From contig SKZB01000053.1 of the NCBI GenBank assembly GCA_007127615.1, positions 1 to 8,689 on the forward strand: a DNA stretch of 8,689 nt, in the 5' to 3' direction. Made by a program: the position numbers and the translations under genes. The DNA is from Phycisphaerales bacterium. Its GTDB lineage: Bacteria > Planctomycetota > Phycisphaerae > Phycisphaerales > SM1A02. Each line of letters begins with the position of its first letter. The first letter of the stretch is position 1. The notes under the pieces are model-generated. The model was not told the origin of the DNA and did no database searches. It saw nothing but the letters and a program-made list of their open reading frames with translations. This document shows positions 1 to 5,578 of the stretch, in pieces.

Positions 1-83
1 ACCATTCAGAGCAGCCGGAGAGGGTAACGCGGCGGATCCCGGACTTTCGGGGGGAGCCGAGGGGGGACTTGTCTTCAGGATTC

Positions 84-105
84 GGGGGCCGGCGGCGAAG
101 CCCCC
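84..105. other. GC-rich stem-loop upstream of polX
   Basis: GGGGGC (84-89) can pair with GCCCCC (100-105) across a 10-nt loop. No T-tract follows on either strand, so this is not a standard intrinsic terminator. It may be the end of an upstream transcript or chance pairing in G/C-rich sequence. It lies about 60 nt before polX, in a leader where I see no gene. Confidence 0.25.
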
Positions 106-156
106 CGGGGGAGGTGCAACCGTCACTCGTGACCCACACGATTTCCGGAAGAGCCA

Positions 157-162
157 TACACT
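157..162 (+). promoter_or_regulatory. possible -10 element of polX
   Basis: TACACT lies 6 nt before the polX ATG and resembles a -10 hexamer. No good -35 sits 16-18 nt upstream. If it works, transcription would start at or next to the ATG and give a leaderless mRNA. That would fit the lack of a Shine-Dalgarno close to this start; the nearest purine run, GGAAGAG at 147-153, is too far upstream. Confidence 0.18.
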
Positions 163-168
163 GAACGC

Positions 169-1947
169 ATGTCCATCAATCAGGAACTGGCGCGCCGGTT
201 CGAGGAGATGGCGGCGGCCCTTGAACTGACCGGCGCGAATCCCTTTCGCATCAACGCTCACACCAAAGTCGCCCGGCTGCTCGAAGAGATGAGCGCCGAC
301 ATCGCCGCATTGGCAAAGGATGGCGGCATCAAGCGTCTGACCGCGATCGACGGCATCGGCGAAGGCAGCGCGAAGAAGATCGTCGAGTACCTCGACACCG
401 GCCGTATCGAAGAGCACGATGCGCTGATGAACGAGGTGCCGCGCGGCCTGTTTGATGTTCTGAACATTCCCGGCCTCGGGCCGAAGACCGTCAAACTCAT
501 GTGGGAGAAGGCGGACATCACCGATCTCGAATCGCTCAGGAAGGCCCTGGCGTCGGGCGAACTCGAAGATCTGCCGCGCATGGGCCGGAAGACGATCGAG
601 AACATCAAGGATGCCCTGGAGTTTGCCGCAAAGGCCGGCGAACGCCGGCGTCTCGGCGACGCGCTGCCCGTCGCGGAAGGGGTCGTCGAAGAGCTTCGGA
701 AGGTCAAGGGCGTCCGGCAGATCGAGTACGCCGGCTCACTGCGCCGCGGGAAGGAAACCATCGGCGATATCGACATCCTGGCTTCCACGTCCGATCCGGA
801 GGCGCTGAGCGAGGCATTCCGGGGGATGAAGGGAGTCACGAAGGTGCTGGCGGCCGGCGAAACGAAGAGCTCGGTCCGGCTGGACCTCGGCATGCAGATC
901 GACCTGCGGATCGTGGATGAGGCCGCGTTCGGCGCAGCGCTGATGTACTTCACCGGTTCGAAGGAACACAACGTTCTCCTGCGCGAACGCGCGATCAGGA
1001 TGGACATGCGGCTGAACGAGTACGGCCTTTTTCCGCATGATCATGATGATGATCAGGATCAAGATCAGACGCCGCCGCAACGGCGTGGGGTGAAACCCGT
1101 TGCCGCCAAAACGGAAAAGGCCATCTACCGCAAGCTCAAGCTGGCGTGGATTCCGCCCGAACTGCGCGAGGACCGCGGCGAAATCAGCGCGGCGGAGCAG
1201 GACCAACTGCCGAAGCTCATCGAGCTCGATGAGATCAAGGCGGAGCTGCACTCCCACACCACCGCGTCGGACGGCAAGTTCTCGATTGATGAACTCGCAG
1301 CGGAAGCCAAACGGCGCGGCTACCACACGATCGCGATCACCGACCACTCCAAATCAAGTGTGCAGGCCAACGGTCTCTCGCCGGACCGATTGCGGAAGCA
1401 CATCGAAGCCATCCGGGAGGCGGATGAGCGCACCCCGGGGATCACGATTCTGGCCGGTTCGGAAGTGGACATTCACGCCGGCGGCTCGCTCGATTACGAA
1501 GATGATCTACTGGCCGAACTGGACGTGGTGGTCGCCTCGCCCCACGCGTCGTTGAAGCAGGAACCGCAGAAAGCGACCGCGCGGCTTCTCGCCGCGATCG
1601 AACACCCGCTGGTCCACATTCTCGGTCATCCGACCGGCCGGCTTATCAATACGCGCGCGGGGCTGTCGCCGGACATCCACGCGCTGATCGAGGCGGCGGT
1701 CGAACACGAGACCGCGCTGGAGTTGAACGCGAACTATCTGCGGCTGGATCTGCGCGATTCACACCTGAAGGCGGCGGTCGAAGGCGGCGCGCTGATCGCG
1801 ATCAACACCGATGCCCACTCTTCGGTGCACTTTGACTACCTGCGCTACGGGATCCTGACCGCGCGCCGCGGCTGGTTGACCAGGTCATCGTGCATCAACA
1901 CGTGGGGCAGGGAGAAGCTGCGGAAGTGGATGGCGTACAAGCGCTGA
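169..1947 (+). CDS. polX: DNA polymerase X family with PHP 3'-5' exonuclease domain
   Basis: This is a 592-residue cytoplasmic repair polymerase of the bacterial and archaeal PolX type, which fills short gaps and trims 3' ends in base-excision-like repair. Residues 1-90 form the 8-kDa-like domain (NPFRINAHTKVARLLEEM) with a helix-hairpin-helix at 59-71. Further hairpins lie at 100-111 and 135-146. The polymerase signature GS...GDIDIL is at 189-204, with metal-binding Asp200 and Asp202 and the third Asp245 in MQIDLRIVD. YFTGSKEHN at 260-268 is also typical. The PHP domain spans about 355-592 and has its metal ligands: His361, His363, His393, Glu432, His459, His487, Asp548 and His550. The length matches the family (about 570) plus a small insertion. 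The start fits the usual N-terminus, though no strong ribosome site is seen. The odd part is an acidic insertion at 290-300 between the polymerase thumb and the PHP domain. The family assignment is very secure; the biological role is inferred from it. Confidence 0.96.
   Translation: MSINQELARRFEEMAAALELTGANPFRINAHTKVARLLEEMSADIAALAKDGGIKRLTAIDGIGEGSAKKIVEYLDTGRIEEHDALMNEVPRGLFDVLNIPGLGPKTVKLMWEKADITDLESLRKALASGELEDLPRMGRKTIENIKDALEFAAKAGERRRLGDALPVAEGVVEELRKVKGVRQIEYAGSLRRGKETIGDIDILASTSDPEALSEAFRGMKGVTKVLAAGETKSSVRLDLGMQIDLRIVDEAAFGAALMYFTGSKEHNVLLRERAIRMDMRLNEYGLFPHDHDDDQDQDQTPPQRRGVKPVAAKTEKAIYRKLKLAWIPPELREDRGEISAAEQDQLPKLIELDEIKAELHSHTTASDGKFSIDELAAEAKRRGYHTIAITDHSKSSVQANGLSPDRLRKHIEAIREADERTPGITILAGSEVDIHAGGSLDYEDDLLAELDVVVASPHASLKQEPQKATARLLAAIEHPLVHILGHPTGRLINTRAGLSPDIHALIEAAVEHETALELNANYLRLDLRDSHLKAAVEGGALIAINTDAHSSVHFDYLRYGILTARRGWLTRSSCINTWGREKLRKWMAYKR
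1036..1068 (+). repeat. GAT-rich 6-bp microsatellite inside polX
   Basis: Eleven codons alternate between GAT and CAT/CAG/CAA, making a degenerate GATCAN hexamer array. It encodes an Asp/His/Gln stretch, HDHDDDQDQDQ, at residues 290-300. The stretch sits in the linker between the polymerase and PHP domains, where relatives have a short loop. Replication slippage is the likely origin. Confidence 0.75.
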
Positions 1948-1954
1948 GGAGAAC

Positions 1955-1985
1955 GGGCGGCCGTCTGCCGCGCAGGACGGCCCCC
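1955..1985. terminator. hairpin between convergent polX and aminotransferase
   Basis: GGCCGTC (1959-1965) pairs with GACGGCC (1976-1982). Past one bulged C, GGG (1955-1957) pairs with CCC (1983-1985). The inner TGC/GCA can also pair around a CGC loop. The hairpin lies 8 nt after the polX stop and between two convergent genes, where a terminator is expected. A C-run follows instead of T, so factor-independent termination is uncertain. Confidence 0.4.
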
Positions 1986-2065
1986 CCACTCACGCCACGT
2001 CCCCCCCGCGCGCGGCTTCACTGAACGCAGCCCCCTTTGCGCGCGACGTCCCTTGCGCTACGGGG

Positions 2066-3265
2066 TCACCCGTCACCCCGGACGATCCGGGCGAGGCGTT
2101 CAATGTCGCCGGCGGTGACGTAGATCTGGCAGCTCACGCGGATCCACCACGTTTCGTTCCATTCGATGATCGGCACTTCGATCCGATGTTCACGGCTGAG
2201 GTGGTGTCGTAATCGATCCGCGCTGCCGAAGCGCTCGCGCGCCGATTCCGGGATGCGCACCGTCGCCATCGATCCGAGCATCGATCCGTCGGCGGGCGAG
2301 ATCGGCTCGACCTCCCACGCGCGCGTGAGGTGCTGATGGGCCCATTTGGCGAGACCGTGGTTGTAAGCCCGAACGCGCTCCCAGCCGTACCGGTCGAAGT
2401 AGTCGATTGCGGCCGGCACGCTGAGCCAGGCGGAGAGATCGTGCGTCCCCTGCCAGGCGAACTCCGCGGCGAGCCCCTGTTCGTAGTGGTGGGAGATCGT
2501 CAGCGGATGAACCGGCGCCTGGCGATCGGGATGGACCCACAGAAATGCGGACCCGACCGGCGCGGAGAGCCACTTGTGCAGATTGCCCGTGTAGTAGGTT
2601 GCGCCCAGATCGGCCAGCCGTGTGATGTCGAGATCGAACATGCCCACGGCGTGGGCGCCGTCCACCAGCACATCGACGCCGCGCTCCCGGCAGAGCTGCA
2701 GGATCGCGTCGATCGGAAAGAGCAGTGCCGTCGGCGAGGTCATGTGATCGAGAATGAACAACTTCGTTCGATCGTTCAGAGCGTCGGTCACGACCTGGAG
2801 CACCTGCTCCGGTCCGGTGACCGGCAGGGGCAGCTCGGCCTCGACCGCCGTAGCGCGGATCTGACCGGCGACATGGCGCATGCTCATGCGCACCGCGTTG
2901 TAGACGTGGTCGAGCGTCAGAATCTCATCGCCCGGTTCGAAGGAAAGGGAACGCAGAACCGCGTTCACCCCGCCGGTCGCGTTGGTGAGAAATCCGAAGT
3001 CCTCGGACCGGATTCTCAGAAACCGGGCCAGCCGGTCCTTGGCGTCGAGCAGACGCTGCGGGCGCCGGCGATCGAGAAACTCCACCGGCCGGGCTTCGAA
3101 CTGATGCCGCAGGGATTCGTGGGTCTCGACGACCGATTTCGGCCGGGCGCCGAAACAGCCGTGGTTCATGAACGCAATCTCGGGATCGAGCATCCACTCA
3201 TCGATGATTCGGTCGCCGATCGGGGCGGGTGGTTGAAACAATCCGGTATCCGGTGACGTATGCAT
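2066..3265 (-). CDS. class V aminotransferase, isopenicillin-N epimerase-like
   Basis: This is a 399-residue PLP-dependent enzyme of fold type I, in the class V group that includes isopenicillin-N epimerase, cysteine desulfurases and EgtE-type C-S lyases. MNHGCFGARP (33-42) is the epimerase-type N-terminal motif. NATGGVN (95-101) is the likely phosphate-binding loop. VDGAHAVGMF (201-210) carries Asp202, expected to contact the pyridine nitrogen, and GNLHKWLSAP (227-236) carries the Schiff-base Lys231. The C-terminal small domain ends SCQIYVTAGDIERLARIV. I chose the ATG at 3265 because homology begins there. The frame stays open up to 3511, but that extension looks non-coding and would add a spurious hydrophobic start. 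No clear Shine-Dalgarno precedes 3265. The substrate cannot be told: no beta-lactam, ergothioneine or Fe-S genes are nearby. It is convergent with polX and separated from lexA by the repeat region. Confidence 0.9.
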   Translation of the reverse strand: MHTSPDTGLFQPPAPIGDRIIDEWMLDPEIAFMNHGCFGARPKSVVETHESLRHQFEARPVEFLDRRRPQRLLDAKDRLARFLRIRSEDFGFLTNATGGVNAVLRSLSFEPGDEILTLDHVYNAVRMSMRHVAGQIRATAVEAELPLPVTGPEQVLQVVTDALNDRTKLFILDHMTSPTALLFPIDAILQLCRERGVDVLVDGAHAVGMFDLDITRLADLGATYYTGNLHKWLSAPVGSAFLWVHPDRQAPVHPLTISHHYEQGLAAEFAWQGTHDLSAWLSVPAAIDYFDRYGWERVRAYNHGLAKWAHQHLTRAWEVEPISPADGSMLGSMATVRIPESARERFGSADRLRHHLSREHRIEVPIIEWNETWWIRVSCQIYVTAGDIERLARIVRGDG

Positions 3266-3510
3266 GATGCGAAGGTTAGTCTGGGAAGTGATCGGCGTCA
3301 GACGATTTTTCGCCCTTGGAAAGACCTTTAATCCGAGGCCCGCCCATGTGGGGTACCGTTCCGTGACTTTTTTCTCGAAAACCGCTTGCCATACGGCGAG
3401 TGTTGGGGTAACGTTGTCCAAACAGAGTCGCGTGTTTTTCTGGAGTGAGCCGGGACTCCACGCCGAAAGCAGAAGCAGGACCTGAACGAAAACCGTAAAT
3501 GCACCCTTCA
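3266..3510. other. gene-free stretch upstream of the aminotransferase
   Basis: GC drops to roughly half here (about 52% by hand count over 3301-3420), lower than the flanking genes, and T- and A-runs appear. I see no convincing gene, RNA or clear promoter. Frames on both strands are open for a while but lack codon bias and family features. The promoter of the aminotransferase must lie here or upstream if the gene is monocistronic, but I could not pick a pair of hexamers with confidence. Confidence 0.5.
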
Positions 3511-3534
3511 ATGAAACTGGAAATGAAACTGCAG
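3511..3534. repeat. 12-bp tandem repeat, 2 units
   Basis: ATGAAACTGGAA (3511-3522) is followed directly by ATGAAACTGCAG (3523-3534), with 10 of 12 bases matching. It is the first of several short arrays before lexA that use a 12-bp period. Confidence 0.6.
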
Positions 3535-3570
3535 GCGAACCGCCGAATGATCCTCCAGGTCGACCGCGCG

Positions 3571-3606
3571 GCGAGACGGCCAGCGAGACGGCCAGTGAGT
3601 CTGGAA
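3571..3606. repeat. 12-bp tandem repeat, 3 units
   Basis: GCGAGACGGCCA occurs twice perfectly (3571-3582, 3583-3594), followed by a diverged third unit GTGAGTCTGGAA (3595-3606). The third unit resembles the AAACTGGAA part of the array at 3511, which suggests the arrays are related. Confidence 0.7.
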
Positions 3607-3656
3607 AAAAACCGGGCTCCGGAAAATGAGCCGTCCCATCCGGCCACGGGGTTACC

Positions 3657-3696
3657 GGATGTCGCTGGAGATTGCTGGATACTGCCGGAGGTCGCC
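3657..3696. repeat. 10-bp degenerate tandem repeat, 4 units
   Basis: The units are GGATGTCGCT, GGAGATTGCT, GGATACTGCC and GGAGGTCGCC, with consensus GGAnnTYGCY. The 10-bp period is not a multiple of three, which argues against a constrained protein repeat at this point. Confidence 0.55.
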
Positions 3697-3757
3697 GGTT
3701 CTCGACAGAGGGAAGAAGCAGGAATCAAGGAGTTGGCGGAAAAATTTCGGAGGACCC

Positions 3758-3871
3758 ATGGCCACAACGGTCGCCGGAACCTTGACCGGAACTTTGACCG
3801 GAACCTTGACCGAAACTTTGACTGGGCCCCTGACTGGGACCATCGCAGAGATCGAACGTTGGGTTGATTGA
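3758..3871 (+). CDS. speculative small ORF with TLTG repeats
   Basis: A 37-residue frame starts at ATG 3758, 4 nt after a GGAGG Shine-Dalgarno-like site (3749-3753), and ends at TGA 3869-3871. Residues 1-6 are MATTVA. They are followed by (G)TLTG-type tetrapeptides encoded by the 12-bp array, and then by a non-repetitive tail, TIAEIERWVD. I do not recognise it. The ribosome site and clean end are the only support; the low-complexity body could be a by-product of the DNA repeat. Two in-frame stops separate it from the ORF starting at 3899, so the two could also be parts of one broken gene. Confidence 0.2.
   Translation: MATTVAGTLTGTLTGTLTETLTGPLTGTIAEIERWVD
3769..3840. repeat. 12-bp tandem array, 6 units (TTGACCGGAAC core)
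   Basis: Successive 12-mers are GGTCGCCGGAAC, CTTGACCGGAAC, TTTGACCGGAAC, CTTGACCGAAAC, TTTGACTGGGCC and CCTGACTGGGAC. The middle units differ by one to two bases and the edges are more diverged, as in a decaying minisatellite. Each central unit contains TTGACC or TTGACT, which looks like a -35 hexamer but more likely just reflects the repeat. Confidence 0.8.
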
Positions 3872-3898
3872 GTTGACGGCCGGTGATGGTGAGTTCCC

Positions 3899-4966
3899 GT
3901 GAAAACGGTCGCGTTGGAGGCGCGGCGGGATTTCCGGCCGAATCGAGCCCAATCATCAGCAGTGGAGGCGAACGTGGGTATTCCTCTGGTACAAACCGGC
4001 CCCGGCGGCGGATTCACCCGTCAGTACCTCGCGCGACGGGGGCGCATCGTCAAGGTTCTCGGCGGCGACCGAAACGTCCGAAGTGAGGATGAGTTTCAGC
4101 AAGACGCCGGGCATGAGACCGGCCATGAATCTGGTCATGAGGCCAGCCATGAGACCAGTCATGAGACCGGGCCCAAAGCTGGTCATCGATCTGGTCATCG
4201 AACTGGTCTTCGGACTGGGGCGGAGGCCGGGAACCGGACCGATGAAAGAACCCTCCCCCGGACTATCCAGGATCATTCCGGACGGACCCGTTCCGGGCCA
4301 ATCATGGCCGAGACGTCGCGGGCGGATTCCGGCGATCGATGGTTGCCCGGCCGACGGACCCGCCCGGCCGATTGGCTTGAGCGGCTGATGGGACTCGACC
4401 GGATCGAGCTCAGTTCCGAGGCCGTCGAAGCCGCAGCCCGTCTCGAACGGCGGCCCGCGCCGGACATGCCGGACATGCCGGACATGCCATCCGGCTCATC
4501 CGTCTTCAGACCGGTTCCGACTCTGCGCGTCGCCCGGCACTGGATCGGCGGCCAGCTGGCCCTGCTCCACCGGCTCGAAGAGAACATCCAGTCGACGGTT
4601 CGGTCATTGACCACCCCCCACCACGTTCTGAGTACGGAAGTCGCCACGGCGGGCACCGCGCCGAGGGCGACCTATCCCGATCAGGAGAGAAGAAACTATC
4701 ACCCGACGACCCACACCGCCGGAGCGTCAGAGCGCGCCGAGGCATCACAGGAGAGAACGAATGAACCTCACCCCGAAGCAACTGCGGATCCTTCAACTGA
4801 TTCGAGATTCACGAGTCACCCGTGGCTATTCCCCGACCATGCAGGAACTCGCCGACGAGCTCGGCATCAGCAAGGTCACCGTCTTCGAGCACGTCGAGGC
4901 GCTGATCAAAAAGGGGGCGCTCAAACGCGAAGCGAACAAGGCACGCTCTTTGTCTATCTGCGATAA
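3899..4966 (+). CDS. uncertain ORF upstream of and overlapping lexA
   Basis: A 355-residue frame opens at GTG 3899 (GGTGAG 5 nt upstream). An alternative GTG at 3974 has a better site, GGAGG 5 nt upstream, followed by GIPLVQTGPGGGFTRQYLAR. I recognise no family. Residues 68-111 are tetrapeptide repeats of the type H-E/R-x-G/S from the 12-bp DNA array. Later parts look protein-like: amphipathic stretches around ADWLERLMGLDRIEL and LRVARHWIGGQLALL, with a DMPDMPDMP tract between them. For: by hand count about 81% of codons at 4295-4630 end in G or C, and about 72% from there to lexA. Against: the frame runs 206 nt into lexA, an improbable overlap, and no homology is recognised. It may be an ORFan whose true end is obscured by a frameshift, a decayed gene, or an open frame by chance. 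Confidence 0.28.
   Translation: MKTVALEARRDFRPNRAQSSAVEANVGIPLVQTGPGGGFTRQYLARRGRIVKVLGGDRNVRSEDEFQQDAGHETGHESGHEASHETSHETGPKAGHRSGHRTGLRTGAEAGNRTDERTLPRTIQDHSGRTRSGPIMAETSRADSGDRWLPGRRTRPADWLERLMGLDRIELSSEAVEAAARLERRPAPDMPDMPDMPSGSSVFRPVPTLRVARHWIGGQLALLHRLEENIQSTVRSLTTPHHVLSTEVATAGTAPRATYPDQERRNYHPTTHTAGASERAEASQERTNEPHPEATADPSTDSRFTSHPWLFPDHAGTRRRARHQQGHRLRARRGADQKGGAQTRSEQGTLFVYLR
4100..4231. repeat. 12-bp tandem array, about 11 units (CATGAGACCGGC type)
   Basis: From 4100 the sequence divides into 12-mers: CAAGACGCCGGG, CATGAGACCGGC, CATGAATCTGGT, CATGAGGCCAGC, CATGAGACCAGT, CATGAGACCGGG, CCCAAAGCTGGT, CATCGATCTGGT, CATCGAACTGGT, CTTCGGACTGGG and GCGGAGGCCGGG. The first half favours GAGACC(G/A)G and the second half CTGGTCATC, its partial complement, so the array can form an imperfect hairpin. 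In the 3899 frame each unit encodes four residues. Confidence 0.85.
4462..4488. repeat. 9-bp perfect tandem repeat, 3 units
   Basis: GGACATGCC occurs three times without mismatch (4462-4470, 4471-4479, 4480-4488). In the 3899 frame it reads DMP three times. Perfect identity suggests recent expansion compared with the diverged 12-bp arrays. Confidence 0.85.
4749..4753 (+). promoter_or_regulatory. ribosome binding site of lexA
   Basis: AGGAG lies 7 nt before the ATG at 4761. It fixes the lexA start and shows that lexA can be translated independently of the frame running through it from upstream. Confidence 0.7.
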
Positions 4967-5378
4967 CACGATCGTTCCCGACGAGACGCAGCCGCTCAGC
5001 TTCCCCCTCGTCGGCAAGATCGCGGCGGGCAACCCGATCGAGAAGTACGAGCAGTCCGATTCGCTCAGTCTCGAAGAGATCTTCGGCCCGCGCGTTGGGC
5101 AGAAAGTCGGCAGCTACGCACTTCGTGTCGATGGCGATTCGATGAAGGACGAGGGCATTCTCGACGGTGACTACGTGATCGTCGAACGGCGCGATACCGC
5201 CCGCAACGGCGAGCGCGTCGTCGCCCTGCTGCCCAACGGCGAAACCACCCTCAAGACGTTCTTCCGGGAGGCGGACGGCCGTATTCGGCTGCAGCCGGCC
5301 AACCCGGACTTCGAGCCGATCATCGTCAAGGATTGTCGCGTGCAGGGCGTGGTGATCGGCGTCCTGCGCCGGTACTGA
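4761..5378 (+). CDS. lexA: LexA, SOS transcriptional repressor
   Basis: This 205-residue repressor binds operators of DNA-damage genes and cleaves itself when RecA forms filaments on single-stranded DNA. Residues 1-65 are the winged helix DNA-binding domain: LTPKQLRILQLI, then the helix-turn-helix around SPTMQELADELGISKVTVFEH (24-44) and a KGALKRE wing. The self-cleavage site is Ala89-Gly90 in GKIAAGNP. The serine peptidase domain (S24 fold) has the nucleophile Ser127 in DGDSMKDEGI and the general base Lys165 in ETTLKTFF. Length and order match standard LexA, and all residues needed for autoproteolysis are present. The start is supported by AGGAG 7 nt upstream. LexA normally represses its own gene, but I found no canonical operator (CGAAC-N4-GTTCG, CTGT-N8-ACAG or GTTC-N7-GTTC) in the upstream region, so the operator here may be of a different type. 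No recA or error-prone polymerase gene follows; the next gene, dprA, is convergent. Confidence 0.96.
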   Translation: MNLTPKQLRILQLIRDSRVTRGYSPTMQELADELGISKVTVFEHVEALIKKGALKREANKARSLSICDNTIVPDETQPLSFPLVGKIAAGNPIEKYEQSDSLSLEEIFGPRVGQKVGSYALRVDGDSMKDEGILDGDYVIVERRDTARNGERVVALLPNGETTLKTFFREADGRIRLQPANPDFEPIIVKDCRVQGVVIGVLRRY

Positions 5379-5387
5379 CCCGCCGCC

Positions 5388-5407
5388 GGTGCGCGCTTCG
5401 GCGCACC
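5388..5407. terminator. hairpin after lexA
   Basis: GGTGCGC (5388-5394) and GCGCACC (5401-5407) form a perfect 7-bp stem around a GCTTCG loop, 9 nt after the lexA stop. No T-run follows. It is a plausible terminator or 3' stabiliser for lexA, but not a textbook intrinsic terminator. Confidence 0.45.
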
Positions 5408-5483
5408 GATCGGGCATCCGACCCAATTTGGATTTCGTAGACCCGGCAGGCGCCGCTTCACCGCGGCGTCTGCTGTTGCGCGC

Positions 5484-5568
5484 CCTCCGTCACTTCGTCA
5501 CTCAAACCTTCAGTCCCTCCGTCGCTTCGTGCCTCCGTGCCTCCGTGCCTTCGTCCCTCCCTCCCTCG
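5484..5568. repeat. CT-rich degenerate octamer repeat (cctccgtg type)
   Basis: A pyrimidine-rich run between lexA and dprA is built from units such as GCCTCCGT (5531-5538, 5539-5546), GCCTTCGT (5547-5554), CACTTCGT and CCCTCCGT, ending in CCCTCCCTCCCTC. On the opposite strand it reads as a GGCACGGAGGCACGAAG-type purine run. From memory, similar 'gcacggaggcacgaag' intergenic runs occur in planctomycetes and related bacteria; this was not checked. It sits in the convergent intergenic space and no gene is visible in it. Confidence 0.7.
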
Positions 5569-5578
5569 GCCCCGAACG

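Noticed and set aside
258..1007. 249-codon minus-strand frame inside polX
   Set aside because: It is an antisense shadow; the plus strand encodes complete polymerase and PHP motifs over the same bases.
2330..3256. 308-codon open frame on the plus strand opposite the aminotransferase
   Set aside because: It is the antisense shadow of a clear PLP enzyme gene; the product has no recognisable features and the minus-strand frame carries all the conserved motifs.
3266..3511. N-terminal extension of the aminotransferase by 82 residues with a hydrophobic start resembling a signal peptide
   Set aside because: Family homology begins right after the ATG at 3265, the extension lies in lower-GC sequence with poor codon bias, and a secreted form of this cytoplasmic enzyme is unlikely.
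3781..3828. Repeated TTGACC/TTGACT as multiple -35 promoter elements
   Set aside because: They recur every 12 bp because of the tandem repeat, and no matching -10 hexamers were found at a suitable distance.
3853..3868. LexA-box-like CGAAC-N4-GGTTG
   Set aside because: The second half-site fails to match GTTCG and it is about 900 nt upstream of lexA.
3276..3956. 226-codon minus-strand frame upstream of the aminotransferase
   Set aside because: Third-position G/C is only moderate, the sequence is dominated by FRSRFRSKF-type peptide produced by the 12-bp DNA array, and no domain is recognised.
3511..4231. CRISPR array
   Set aside because: The units are contiguous 12-mers without spacers of constant length, and no cas gene is present.
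3956..4276. Minus-strand frame with Met/Gly/Leu repeats (GLMTGLMAGLM)
   Set aside because: The pattern is simply the 12-bp array read in another frame; there is no ribosome site or family match.
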